This document shows, piece by piece, positions 1 to 6,161 of a stretch of DNA of 10,890 nucleotides. The notes under the pieces were generated by a model. It was not told the origin of the DNA and ran no database searches. It saw nothing but the letters and a program-made list of their open reading frames with translations. The stretch is from Nitrospirota bacterium. Its GTDB lineage: Bacteria > Nitrospinota > Nitrospinia > Nitrospinales > Nitrospinaceae. How positions within the stretch are numbered: position 1 is the stretch's first letter; each line of letters opens with the position of its first letter. Position numbers and translations under genes: made by a program. The DNA is taken from positions 1 to 10,890 of the forward strand of contig JAUVMD010000012.1 in assembly GCA_030600405.1 (NCBI GenBank). Direction: 5' to 3'.

Positions 1-1
1 A

Positions 2-370
2 CAATTCATCCAAAAATTAAACGGCCGGTATAAAGTGGCGATTGCATCCGGGTCGTGGGCCCACGACATCCGCGCCATCCTCAAAAACGAAAATGCGGAT
101 TCACTGATTCAAACCATTTTAGGGAAAGATCCGCCCCGGCCGGAAAAACCCTCTCCTGATATTTTTCTGGAATCAGCACGGAAACTGGGCCTGCCGCCAG
201 TGTAATGCGTGGTGGTGGAGGATGCATTAAAAGGACTCACTGCCGCCCGTGAGGCGGGCATGGCCTGTATCATTGTCCGAAACCGCCTCAATCAAAATAT
301 TGATTTCCCCGGCGCGGACATCATCCTGGAAAACCTCTCGGAATTCCTCCCTCCGCTCGAATCCCGATAA
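2..370 (+). pseudogene. HAD-family hydrolase (beta-phosphoglucomutase-like), C-terminal part, with in-frame stop
   Basis: The frame starting at base 2 reads through the end of a HAD subfamily IA phosphatase / phosphomutase; the N-terminal half lies outside the window. Motif II is seen as VAIASGS (bases about 35-55), the motif III lysine as RPEKPSPDIF, and motif IV as CVVVEDALKG followed by the usual AAREAGM helix. Between motifs III and IV the frame contains TAA at 203-205, exactly where homologues have a single residue (GLPPVxCVVVED). The frame on either side is unshifted and ends at TAA 368-370. The stop would remove the motif IV acidic residues that bind Mg2+, so a product ending there should be inactive. 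A one-base change (for example CAA to TAA) or a sequencing error explains it best. The specific substrate cannot be told. Confidence 0.8.
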
Positions 371-382
371 TGGGTTTCTGGC

Positions 383-414
383 AAAAAAAAACGCGCGCAA
401 AATGGCCCGCGCGT
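383..414 (-). terminator. Rho-independent terminator of the lipoprotein operon
   Basis: A perfect 7-bp stem, ACGCGCG (391-397) with CGCGCGT (408-414), encloses a 10-base loop. Read on the minus strand it is followed directly by nine T residues (complement of A383-A391), the classical intrinsic terminator layout. On the plus strand no T-run follows, so it serves the minus-strand lipoprotein genes. It lies 18 bases past the stop codon of the small lipoprotein. Confidence 0.85.
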
Positions 415-431
415 CTTGATACAAAACAAGG

Positions 432-602
432 TTACTGTCTTTTATCGTAAGTCTCTTTAATACCCATTTTTACGAGTTGTTCGTCAGTCATGCCACCATC
501 GGAGGAGCTGACAGCCGCACCACCACCGCCGCCACCTGTCGTTTCACAGCCGACGAGGATCAGAATAAAGAATACTGCTAAAACTCTACACAAAATGTTC
601 AT
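432..602 (-). CDS. Small glycine-rich lipoprotein (56 aa), unknown function
   Basis: This short reading frame encodes 56 residues. It begins MNILCRV, followed by a hydrophobic stretch and a textbook lipobox, LVGC, with the modified Cys at residue 19. Glu at position +2 is compatible with outer-membrane sorting. After the Cys come a Thr/Gly-rich linker with five consecutive Gly, a Ser-rich patch, and a short charged tail with MTDEQLVKMG, which could form a small helix. A purine-rich ribosome-binding site (GGGAGAAGG) sits just before the ATG. It starts 25 bases after the stop of the DUF4399 lipoprotein and is followed by a good terminator, so it is the last gene of a two-gene operon. The lipobox sits at the same residue number as in the upstream protein. 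No family is recognised. The reading frame as a lipoprotein is well supported; its function is unknown. Confidence 0.8.
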   Translation of the reverse strand: MNILCRVLAVFFILILVGCETTGGGGGGAAVSSSDGGMTDEQLVKMGIKETYDKRQ

Positions 603-627
603 GTCCTTCTCCCTGTTTGATTTATTT

Positions 628-1101
628 TTACTTTACAAAAACAACTACGGAATCGGTAACCGGGGGATCGTAAGGGACGTGGTTGCCTCTGGCGAACAGA
701 GCCTTAATGGTATACATCTTCCCCTTGGATAATTCGATTATTTTGCACGTGGACCCGTCGCCCATATGGATGTGCTGTGCATCCTTGGGTACCGGCTGAC
801 TGAGATCGGGCAGGCCCGCATCGATAATCAAGTGATGATGCCCTTTCCCTTCGTTGACGCCATTTTTAGCGGGCTCAACGGTATAGCCCCTGGTTTCCAT
901 ACAAATTTCGACGGGACTGGCCACATCGGCCATCGGCACCGGTTTAGTGATGGTCACCCCCACATCCATGGATTTCATCTGAACTTCACTGCTGGAACCC
1001 TCCGCCTTCTTGGGAGTCGAATCATCTCCCCCACCTTGGGAGGCACATCCTACCAGCAGAACCATCAAAAAAACAGACCCCAATCGCACCAATAAACTCA
1101 T
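628..1101 (-). CDS. DUF4399-domain lipoprotein
   Basis: The 157-residue protein has a lipoprotein signal: Arg6, a hydrophobic core, and lipobox LVGC with Cys19 followed by Ala, which suggests the periplasmic face of the outer membrane. A Gly/Ser/Lys-rich linker follows (about 20-45), then a DUF4399-type domain (about 46-157). The hallmarks of that domain are visible: GKGHHHLIID, the LPDLSQPVPKDAQHIHMGDG segment, and near the end NHVPYDPPV. The His clusters suggest metal binding, but that is inference; DUF4399 has no established biochemical role that I know of. Start: ATG at 1101 is preceded by AAGGTG at a fair distance, and the signal peptide begins there. It is the first gene of an operon with the 56-residue lipoprotein, transcribed from the promoter at 1223-1250, with an untranslated leader of about 115 bases. 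Confidence 0.88.
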   Translation of the reverse strand: MSLLVRLGSVFLMVLLVGCASQGGGDDSTPKKAEGSSSEVQMKSMDVGVTITKPVPMADVASPVEICMETRGYTVEPAKNGVNEGKGHHHLIIDAGLPDLSQPVPKDAQHIHMGDGSTCKIIELSKGKMYTIKALFARGNHVPYDPPVTDSVVVFVK

Positions 1102-1222
1102 ATATACACCTTTTTCTTAGGATTTAATATCAGAGAATACAAAATCCAGAAATCAGAACCTCAAATTAACAAAAGACCTCTCATAGTGCATCATCGTTCA
1201 ATGATACATTTGAAGTTAATCT

Positions 1223-1250
1223 ATTATAAACAAATTTTCACTATAATCAA
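1223..1250 (-). promoter_or_regulatory. Sigma70-type promoter for the DUF4399 lipoprotein operon
   Basis: On the minus strand, TTGATT (1245-1250) is followed after 16 bases by a perfect TATAAT (1223-1228). The predicted transcript start is near 1216, giving a leader of about 115 bases before the ATG at 1101. The -35 box matches the consensus at four of six positions. No experimental support; based on consensus only. Confidence 0.55.
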
Positions 1251-1357
1251 CTGATGGTTGCACAATTTCACCATATTTAGCCTCTCCTACCCCCTACTTC
1301 AGCTAAAAACAACATTAACGAATTCATGAATTTGCCGTCTGATCTGCATGGAATTCC

Positions 1358-1366
1358 TGATATAAT
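1358..1366 (+). promoter_or_regulatory. Extended -10 promoter for the phosphodiester-glycosidase-like gene
   Basis: TGATATAATC carries a perfect TATAAT (1361-1366) with the extended -10 TGn just before it (1358-1360). The -35 position 17 bases upstream reads TCTGAT, a poor match, as is common in extended -10 promoters. The predicted start is near 1373, about 90 bases before the chosen ATG at 1465. Confidence 0.5.
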
Positions 1367-1464
1367 CAGCCCTGAAGTCTTGAGCTTGGCCATCTTAGAG
1401 TTCCCGTCGTTGTCTTATGGTTTTGTTGGCTGAAATCACCCTTAAGATTTTAAAAGGCATACCC

Positions 1465-2331
1465 ATGACTCAAAGAATCTTCACCTGCCTGGTTCTTATT
1501 ACAGTTGCATTGGCAGGTTTCGGGCCCCTTTCCCAGAACCCCGCCGCCCAGAACAAACCGAAACAGAAACCGTGGATTCGATTGGAACCGGGGTTGGAAT
1601 TTGGGTCCTTTATCTCGCCTGATAAATCCCCCGTGGGCGACAATCTGATCCGAATATTGAAGATCGACCCCAAACAATTTCAGTTCCGGCTCCTGAATGC
1701 CTCGGCATCGCCCGGGGGTAAACGCCTGTCCGCCAAACAGTGGGTCCGGCAAAACGGAATGGTTGCGGCCATCAACGCCAGCATGTACCAGGCCGACAAA
1801 CTCACCAGTGTCTCCCTGATGAAAACTTTCGGCCACATCAACAACCGCTGGTACTCCAAAGATCGCGCCTTGCTGGTGTTTGATCCCAAAAAGAAGTCTC
1901 TGCCGGACGCCCAAATTCTGGACCGGGATTGCCAGAGCGTGGACCAATTACGGAAGCTGTATCACACGTTGATCCAAAGCATCCGCATGATTTCCTGCGA
2001 CCGTAAAAACGTCTGGGAACAGCAGAATAAAAAATGGAGCACCGCGGCTATCGGGATGAATCAACAGGGAGACATCCTGTTTATCCATGTGCGTTCCCCG
2101 TTCAGCACGCACGACCTGATCGATAATCTGCTGAAACTGCCCATCCATTTGAAGCGGGCCATGTATGTGGAAGGCGGCTCCGAAGCCCAGATGTTTATTC
2201 ACTCAGGAAAAAACGAGCTGGAATTTGTGGGCAGTTATTCGACCGGAGCCAGCGATACCGACGATAATTCCCTGGCCTGGCCGGTTCCCAACGTGGTGGG
2301 CATCACCCGCCTGCCTCCGTCCAAAAAGTAA
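1465..2331 (+). CDS. Exported phosphodiester glycosidase-like (NAGPA / DUF2233) protein
   Basis: The 288-residue protein begins with an export signal (MTQRIFTCLVLITVALAG, with a probable signal peptidase I site in the next dozen residues). It then has the conserved elements of the phosphodiester glycosidase family, which includes the catalytic domain of the mannose-6-phosphate uncovering enzyme NAGPA: a NAS-MY segment (104-109, like the family's N-GGF), QSIRMI (171-176), STAAIG (192-197), and MYVEGGSEAQMFI (233-245), equal to the family's D/E-GG-SS turn. In bacteria such proteins are thought to act on cell-wall or exopolysaccharide sugars, but the substrate here is unknown. Start choice: an in-frame ATG at 1417 would add 16 residues but has no ribosome-binding site and spoils the signal peptide; ATG 1465 has AAAAGG eight bases upstream. 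The next gene begins 10 bases after the stop. Confidence 0.8.
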   Translation: MTQRIFTCLVLITVALAGFGPLSQNPAAQNKPKQKPWIRLEPGLEFGSFISPDKSPVGDNLIRILKIDPKQFQFRLLNASASPGGKRLSAKQWVRQNGMVAAINASMYQADKLTSVSLMKTFGHINNRWYSKDRALLVFDPKKKSLPDAQILDRDCQSVDQLRKLYHTLIQSIRMISCDRKNVWEQQNKKWSTAAIGMNQQGDILFIHVRSPFSTHDLIDNLLKLPIHLKRAMYVEGGSEAQMFIHSGKNELEFVGSYSTGASDTDDNSLAWPVPNVVGITRLPPSKK

Positions 2332-2332
2332 A

Positions 2333-2344
2333 GAGGAGTCCTTG
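2333..2344 (+). promoter_or_regulatory. Shine-Dalgarno and TTG start of the ModE-type gene
   Basis: GAGGAG (2333-2338) begins one base after the TAA of the upstream gene and stands three bases before TTG 2342-2344. It decides the start, because the alternative starts lie upstream inside the glycosidase-like gene or downstream within the DNA-binding helix. Confidence 0.6.
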
Positions 2345-2725
2345 GCTGGATCCAAACAACCCAAATTCACCTGTCGTCCCCGTATCCGCGTCAAGGCTGG
2401 CAAAGATATCGCCCTGGGACCGGGCAAAATCGACCTGCTGGAAGCCATCGAGCGCGTCGGGTCCATCTCCGCCGGGGCGCGCGAGTTGGGACTCAGCTAC
2501 CGCCGTGCGTGGGACCTGGTCGATACCATGAACCACTGCTTCAAACATCCTCTGGTGGCACGAGTTAAAGGCGGGAGAGGCGGAGGCGGCGCGCAACTGA
2601 CCGCCGAGGGCCGGCACCTGCTGGACCTCTACCGCACCATGGAAACCAAGGCCTTTAAAGCCATCGACCCCGAATGGAAAACCATTCAGAAATCTCTCAA
2701 AAAAAATCCGGGAAAACCAGCGTGA
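2342..2725 (+). CDS. ModE-type winged helix-turn-helix regulator, single domain
   Basis: The 127-residue product resembles the N-terminal DNA-binding domain of ModE, the molybdate-responsive repressor. A GPGKIDLLEAIERVGSISAGA segment leads into the recognition helix ELGLSYRRAWDLVDTMN (about 26-64). A wing with VKGGRGGGGAQLTAEG and the terminal helix DLYRTMETKAF follow. The C-terminal TOBE/Mop domains that bind molybdate in E. coli ModE are absent; the protein stops after a Lys-rich tail, so the ligand, if any, is unknown. The best start is TTG 2342, since GAGGAG lies at 2333-2338 directly after the stop of the preceding gene and no ATG occurs before the helix-turn-helix. A longer frame open from 2165 lies inside the preceding gene. 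The tight spacing implies translational coupling with the glycosidase-like gene. Confidence 0.8.
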   Translation: MAGSKQPKFTCRPRIRVKAGKDIALGPGKIDLLEAIERVGSISAGARELGLSYRRAWDLVDTMNHCFKHPLVARVKGGRGGGGAQLTAEGRHLLDLYRTMETKAFKAIDPEWKTIQKSLKKNPGKPA

Positions 2726-2773
2726 CGCTGGACCCAATTTGGCCTAGTACGGAGTAGCGGGTTGTACCGTTAT

Positions 2774-2793
2774 CTTCGCCGACCGAAGTTTTT
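2774..2793 (+). terminator. Weak possible terminator after the ModE-type gene
   Basis: CTTCG (2774-2778) pairs with CGAAG (2784-2788) around a five-base loop and is followed by five T residues (2789-2793). The stem is short, so this is a tentative call. A second small hairpin, CGGAGG (2805-2810) with CCTCCG (2815-2820), follows without a T-run. Confidence 0.35.
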
Positions 2794-2856
2794 AAAATTA
2801 CCTGCGGAGGTACTCCTCCGATGAATCGAGTTACTACAGACCCAGAGCAAACATAG

Positions 2857-2931
2857 ATCCTTCGCTTCACTCAGGATGATAAATTAAGAACCGGATCTGT
2901 CATTCTGAGGGAGACGAAGAATTTCGGTTCT
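2857..2931. repeat. REP/MITE-like imperfect inverted repeat
   Basis: Arms of 23 bases at 2857-2879 and 2900-2922 are complementary at 18 of 23 positions, separated by 20 bases. The left arm contains CCTTCGCTTCACTCAGGATGA and the right TCATTCTGAGGGAGACGAAG. I recall sequences of this kind (TTCGCTTC-CTCAGGATGA) as dispersed intergenic repeats in several bacterial groups. A second, overlapping pairing is possible: AGAACCG (2887-2893) with CGGTTCT (2925-2931). It lies 43 bases beyond the methyltransferase stop codon and may also act on that transcript's 3' end. No second copy is in this window, so the dispersed nature cannot be shown here. Confidence 0.6.
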
Positions 2932-2964
2932 CCTTCCAGCTTTTCCTGTTCATCCTGTCAGACT

Positions 2965-4083
2965 TTAGGGGTTTTTCTGCGCGAGGATTTCGAAGCCGAG
3001 GAATTTGATCGGCAGGGTGTCGCCGGGATAATGGCTGTAGGCGTCAGTCTCATCGTGGTACTCGTGAAAATCAAAATTGCGGACGGTATAGCCCAACTCA
3101 CGAATGTCGTCCACCAGGTTGTGGCAAAACCGGTCTTCGATCTTCACCAACGTTTCGAGATACCCAGGCATCAGTTTATTGGCGTAATCGAGGTCATCGG
3201 CTTCGATCAAGATCCGGTTCTCAAGATCGGTGTCGATGATGGACAACTGCCCGCCGGGCGTCAACATGTTTTGCACCCAGCGCAAAAACTGTTGGCGTTC
3301 GTCTCTTTGCAGATGGTGCAGGAACTTACTGACGTGAATGGTCCCAAATTTATAAGAAACCCCGGGGCTCTCGGGAAATTCCGCCTGGAGGATTTCCACG
3401 TTGCGGCGGTCCAGCAAATTCTTAAAATGGGTGAGTCCCTCCACGATGAACGGCATGCTGTCCGCCAGCACCAGCAGGGGATGCGACGCAGGCCAGTCGT
3501 GAATCAGGCTGAACCCCGTTAACCCCGTCGCCACATCCAGCACCGGAGCGGTGCCCGGAGAAATCTGGTCCTTGAGCGGATCCTCCCAAGGAAAATTTTT
3601 GGTCAGCGCCATGTAATAACTGTAACTCTCCGCCAACATGCGCACCACCACCGGGTCTTCCCGCAACGCCTTCTGATCTTGGAGCGTCTCTGTCAGCTCA
3701 CGGAACAGCGTTTCCATGTCCGGGCCGAGCTCTTTAATGTCTGTCGAAGGTTGAGGCGGCTCAGGGTCGGCGTTGCGGTTCAGCTGGATATGATCCCGAT
3801 TCAAAAAAACCATTGGGCGTTCGTGCTGAACGTACACCCGGTCTGCCAGATCAATCATCAGTTCGGGATACGCGTAACGGAGCAAAAGGTTGAAGGTGGC
3901 CTGTCGACGCTGACCCTCATCACCCGGCGCAAACCCCAAACGCGTATTGAGATGCTCAAACATTTCCCGCAGACGTACACTCATCTCCGGTGAGGAGGAA
4001 CGGTCCAATCCCTGCCAGGCACGGCCGGCATCCGCCAGCAAAGGCAGACGGTCCTTATCATCTGTAAAAATGGGAGAATTCAT
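2965..4083 (-). CDS. Class I SAM-dependent methyltransferase with long N-terminal extension
   Basis: The 372-residue protein has a Rossmann methyltransferase core in its second half. Motif I is VLDVATGLTGFSL (181-193), strand 2 ends in the acidic VLAD (205-208), the motif near strand 4 is FGTIHVSKFLHHL (246-258), and LTPGGQLSIIDTD (274-286) matches the post-strand-5 turn common in O- and C-methyltransferases. The first 170 residues are mostly helical and charged and match no family I recognise; they may bind substrate or mediate dimerisation. No signal peptide or membrane segment is seen, so it is likely cytoplasmic. ATG 4083 lacks a clear ribosome-binding site, but only 32 bases separate it from the hutH stop, so it is probably co-transcribed with hutH. 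The substrate is unknown; an aromatic or imidazole acid product of the lyase is one possibility, by context only. Confidence 0.78.
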   Translation of the reverse strand: MNSPIFTDDKDRLPLLADAGRAWQGLDRSSSPEMSVRLREMFEHLNTRLGFAPGDEGQRRQATFNLLLRYAYPELMIDLADRVYVQHERPMVFLNRDHIQLNRNADPEPPQPSTDIKELGPDMETLFRELTETLQDQKALREDPVVVRMLAESYSYYMALTKNFPWEDPLKDQISPGTAPVLDVATGLTGFSLIHDWPASHPLLVLADSMPFIVEGLTHFKNLLDRRNVEILQAEFPESPGVSYKFGTIHVSKFLHHLQRDERQQFLRWVQNMLTPGGQLSIIDTDLENRILIEADDLDYANKLMPGYLETLVKIEDRFCHNLVDDIRELGYTVRNFDFHEYHDETDAYSHYPGDTLPIKFLGFEILAQKNP

Positions 4084-4115
4084 GGATTGATAGGATGGCT
4101 CAAAAATAGGGTTGA

Positions 4116-5642
4116 TTACAAGAGAGGTCCGGAGGTTTTTTCGACGGCCTTTAAAATTTCATCATTATCAATGAGGGCGGCAACGGTTGCAATATCCGGC
4201 GCCAGTTCCCGGTCGCGCTTCATTCGCTTGACATGGCGGCGGATCACCTTATAAGCGGCGAGCGATCCCTTTCCCGGCTTCAAGTTGGTGAACAAATCCA
4301 GCGCCTGTGCCGCGCACAACAATTCGATGGCCGCCACCTGCTTGACATTCTCCAACACCTGCCCCGCCTTGCGCGCGGCAATCGTCCCCATGCTCACATG
4401 ATCTTCCTTGTTGGCGGACGTCGGGATCGAGTCGACAGAAGCCGGATGTGCCAGCACCTTGTTTTCCGACACCAACGCCGCGGCGGTGTATTGGGCGATC
4501 ATGAAGCCGGAGTTCACCCCACCTTCCTCAATCAGGAACGACGGCAGTCCGCTCAGCATGGGATTAACCATCCGTTCCACGCGGCGTTCGGAAATACCCG
4601 CAAACTCTGCCAGCGCGATGGCCAGAAAATCCATCGCCAATGCCACCGGCTGGCCGTGAAAGTTGCCGCCGGACATCACCTGTCCATTGGGAAAAACCAG
4701 TGGGTTTTCGGTGGCGGAATTCATCTCCGTTTCGACGACTCGTTTGACGTGGGCCAAGGTGTCGCGGCTGGCGCCATGCACCTGCGGCACACACCGCAGG
4801 GAATAAGCATCCTGCACGCGCCCGCAATCCTTGTGCGAGGAAATAATCTCACTGCCATTGGTAATGCGCCGCATGTTGGCGGCAGAATCGATCTGTCCCG
4901 GATGCGGGCGGAGGCGGTGGATGCGTTTATGAAACTGTTTGTTGCTCCCCAGTAACACTTCGAGACTCATCGAAGCCGCAACATCCTGGACCTTGGCCAA
5001 TTGGATGGCCTGGTGTAGGGTGAGCGCGCCGATGGCTGTCATTACCTGAGTCCCGTTGACGAGGGCCAGGCCCTCCCCTTCCGCTAACTCGACGGGAGCG
5101 ATGCCGGCGCGTTTGAGCGCCTGCGCTCCCGAAAGCGTCCGACCCTGGTAACGCGCCTGACCCCGGCCGATCAACACCAGCGACAAGTGCGCCAAAGGCG
5201 CAAGGTCGCCGCTGGCCCCCACCGACCCCTGTTCCGGAACGACCGGCACCACTTTTTTGTTGAACAGTTTCAGTAACGTGTCCAGTGTTTTGGGGCGCAG
5301 GCCGGAATAACCCTTGGCTTTACTGTTGATCATCAGCAGTAAAACACAGCGAACAATATCATCTGATAAAGGATTCCCCACACCCGCGGCATGACTCATG
5401 AGAATATTTTTTTGAAGCTGTTTTCCCTGGGCGCGGGAGATGGTCACGTCACTGAACGCGCCGAACCCGGTGGTGATGCCATAGATCACCTTTTTCTCGC
5501 GGACTGCCGTATCGATATGCCACCGCGCCGCCTTCACTCGTTCTTTAGCCTCAGACGATATTTTAACGGAGGCTCCGCCGCGTAAGGCGGAGACCGCGTC
5601 ATCCAAAGTCAGTTGATCGCCGTTCAATACCAGAGATTTCAT
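4116..5642 (-). CDS. hutH: Histidine ammonia-lyase (histidase)
   Basis: The enzyme removes ammonia from L-histidine to give trans-urocanate, the first step of histidine degradation. The 508-residue length agrees with the family. The Ala-Ser-Gly triad that cyclises into the MIO prosthetic group is at 143-145 within GSVGASGDLAPLAHL. Other active-site residues line up with Pseudomonas putida HutH: Tyr54 (YGITTGFG), His84 (SHAAGVG), Asn196 (LVNGTQ), Tyr280 and Arg283 (DAYSLRCVPQVHG), Phe328 (GGNFHGQP) and Glu413 (SANKEDHVSMG; Lys412 stands where I recall Gln in many histidases). His84 and Glu413 favour histidase over phenylalanine ammonia-lyase, though tyrosine activity is not excluded. A TTG start at 5699 would overlap the upstream gene; ATG 5642 gives the family-like start MKSLVLNGDQLTLDD. 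It lies 28 bases after the small membrane-protein gene and 32 before the methyltransferase. No hutU, hutI or hutG is in the window. Confidence 0.92.
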   Translation of the reverse strand: MKSLVLNGDQLTLDDAVSALRGGASVKISSEAKERVKAARWHIDTAVREKKVIYGITTGFGAFSDVTISRAQGKQLQKNILMSHAAGVGNPLSDDIVRCVLLLMINSKAKGYSGLRPKTLDTLLKLFNKKVVPVVPEQGSVGASGDLAPLAHLSLVLIGRGQARYQGRTLSGAQALKRAGIAPVELAEGEGLALVNGTQVMTAIGALTLHQAIQLAKVQDVAASMSLEVLLGSNKQFHKRIHRLRPHPGQIDSAANMRRITNGSEIISSHKDCGRVQDAYSLRCVPQVHGASRDTLAHVKRVVETEMNSATENPLVFPNGQVMSGGNFHGQPVALAMDFLAIALAEFAGISERRVERMVNPMLSGLPSFLIEEGGVNSGFMIAQYTAAALVSENKVLAHPASVDSIPTSANKEDHVSMGTIAARKAGQVLENVKQVAAIELLCAAQALDLFTNLKPGKGSLAAYKVIRRHVKRMKRDRELAPDIATVAALIDNDEILKAVEKTSGPLL

Positions 5643-5670
5643 CGCGATTCTTTCATGCCACCTTTCCAAC

Positions 5671-6033
5671 TCAAGGCCAGTCCCAGATGATTCGTCCAAA
5701 CAGATAAAACCCGATGAGGGTTGTGGGGAGCACGTAGGGAACCAGTGGAAACGCCGTTCCTATGACCAGTGTATACGAAGAAAATAAAACCCGCCCGGCA
5801 TAAATCGCCGCCAGCACCAACACCAGTTTCCTGGAACCGCCGTAAATAAACTTGGCCAGCACCCCGACAAAGAGGATGAAGAATACCAAAGATCCTATAG
5901 TTTGAGTCGTGATGTTAAAGGAGGGTACTTTCCAATAAGCTAAAACCAAATACACCCCATTTAAGAACACAAAACCGTTGGCGGCCTGATGGTATTTTTT
6001 CAGGCTTGCGGGTAACGGTTGGGATTCTGACAT
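5671..6033 (-). CDS. Small four-helix inner-membrane protein, unknown function
   Basis: The 120-residue product starting MSESQPLPASLKKYHQ has a short polar N-terminus and about four membrane segments: around residues 19-34 (NGFVFLNGVYLVLAYW), 45-65 (IGSLVFFILFVGVLAKFIYG), 69-91 (LVLVLAAIYAGRVLFSSYTLVIG) and 94-117. It ends FGRIIWDWP. The frame is open further upstream to 6168, but that would run through the tyrS start and adds an unlikely basic leader, so ATG 6033 is preferred; its ribosome-binding site is weak. A possible -10 (TATCAT on the minus strand, 6052-6057) is near but has no good -35. It appears to be the first gene of a set with hutH and the methyltransferase. A transporter role is not suggested by its size; no family is recognised. 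Confidence 0.65.
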   Translation of the reverse strand: MSESQPLPASLKKYHQAANGFVFLNGVYLVLAYWKVPSFNITTQTIGSLVFFILFVGVLAKFIYGGSRKLVLVLAAIYAGRVLFSSYTLVIGTAFPLVPYVLPTTLIGFYLFGRIIWDWP

Positions 6034-6065
6034 GATGAACTCATTGAATGAATGATAAAAACCGC

Positions 6066-6108
6066 CAAACTGCTTGACGATCTTTCTCCCCAAACCGATT
6101 GCAGTTTG
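6066..6108. repeat. Perfect 8-bp inverted repeat upstream of tyrS
   Basis: CAAACTGC (6066-6073) and GCAGTTTG (6101-6108) are exact inverted copies separated by 27 bases, in the divergent gap between the membrane-protein gene and tyrS. A TTGACG (6074-6079) lies between the arms but lacks a convincing -10. It could be an operator or part of a leader RNA structure; it may also be chance. Confidence 0.35.
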
Positions 6109-6161
6109 CAAGGGGGTATGATAGCTTTCCCCTTTTAATGACCATCCTTTCCCACGAAGCC

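Larger units (their letters stand above)
1102..1464. other. AT-rich divergent intergenic region
   Basis: This 363-base gap separates the minus-strand lipoprotein operon from the plus-strand phosphodiester-glycosidase-like gene. It holds a promoter for each side (1223-1250 minus, 1358-1366 plus) and no credible protein-coding frame. A weak 5-bp hairpin (ATCAT/ATGAT around 1191-1206) lies in the leader of the minus-strand operon. No recognised operator or riboswitch was seen. Confidence 0.5.

Noticed and set aside
1417-1464. Longer start for the phosphodiester-glycosidase-like gene
   Set aside because: ATG 1417 lacks a ribosome-binding site and places extra residues before a normal signal peptide.
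2165-2341. Upstream ATG extension of the ModE-type gene
   Set aside because: It would overlap 167 bases of the preceding gene in another frame; the TTG with GAGGAG at 2342 matches the length of the ModE DNA-binding domain.
2821-2856. Eleven-codon frame (MNRVTTDPEQT) after a small hairpin, as a leader peptide
   Set aside because: No gene follows on the plus strand to be controlled, and no clear ribosome-binding site is free of the hairpin.
4233-4955. Long plus-strand frame opposite hutH
   Set aside because: It is the antisense shadow of a well-supported hutH; its product is rich in Arg/His with no recognisable motif.
5643-5699. TTG start extending hutH by 19 residues
   Set aside because: It would overlap the end of the membrane-protein gene; the family begins at the MKSL methionine (5642).
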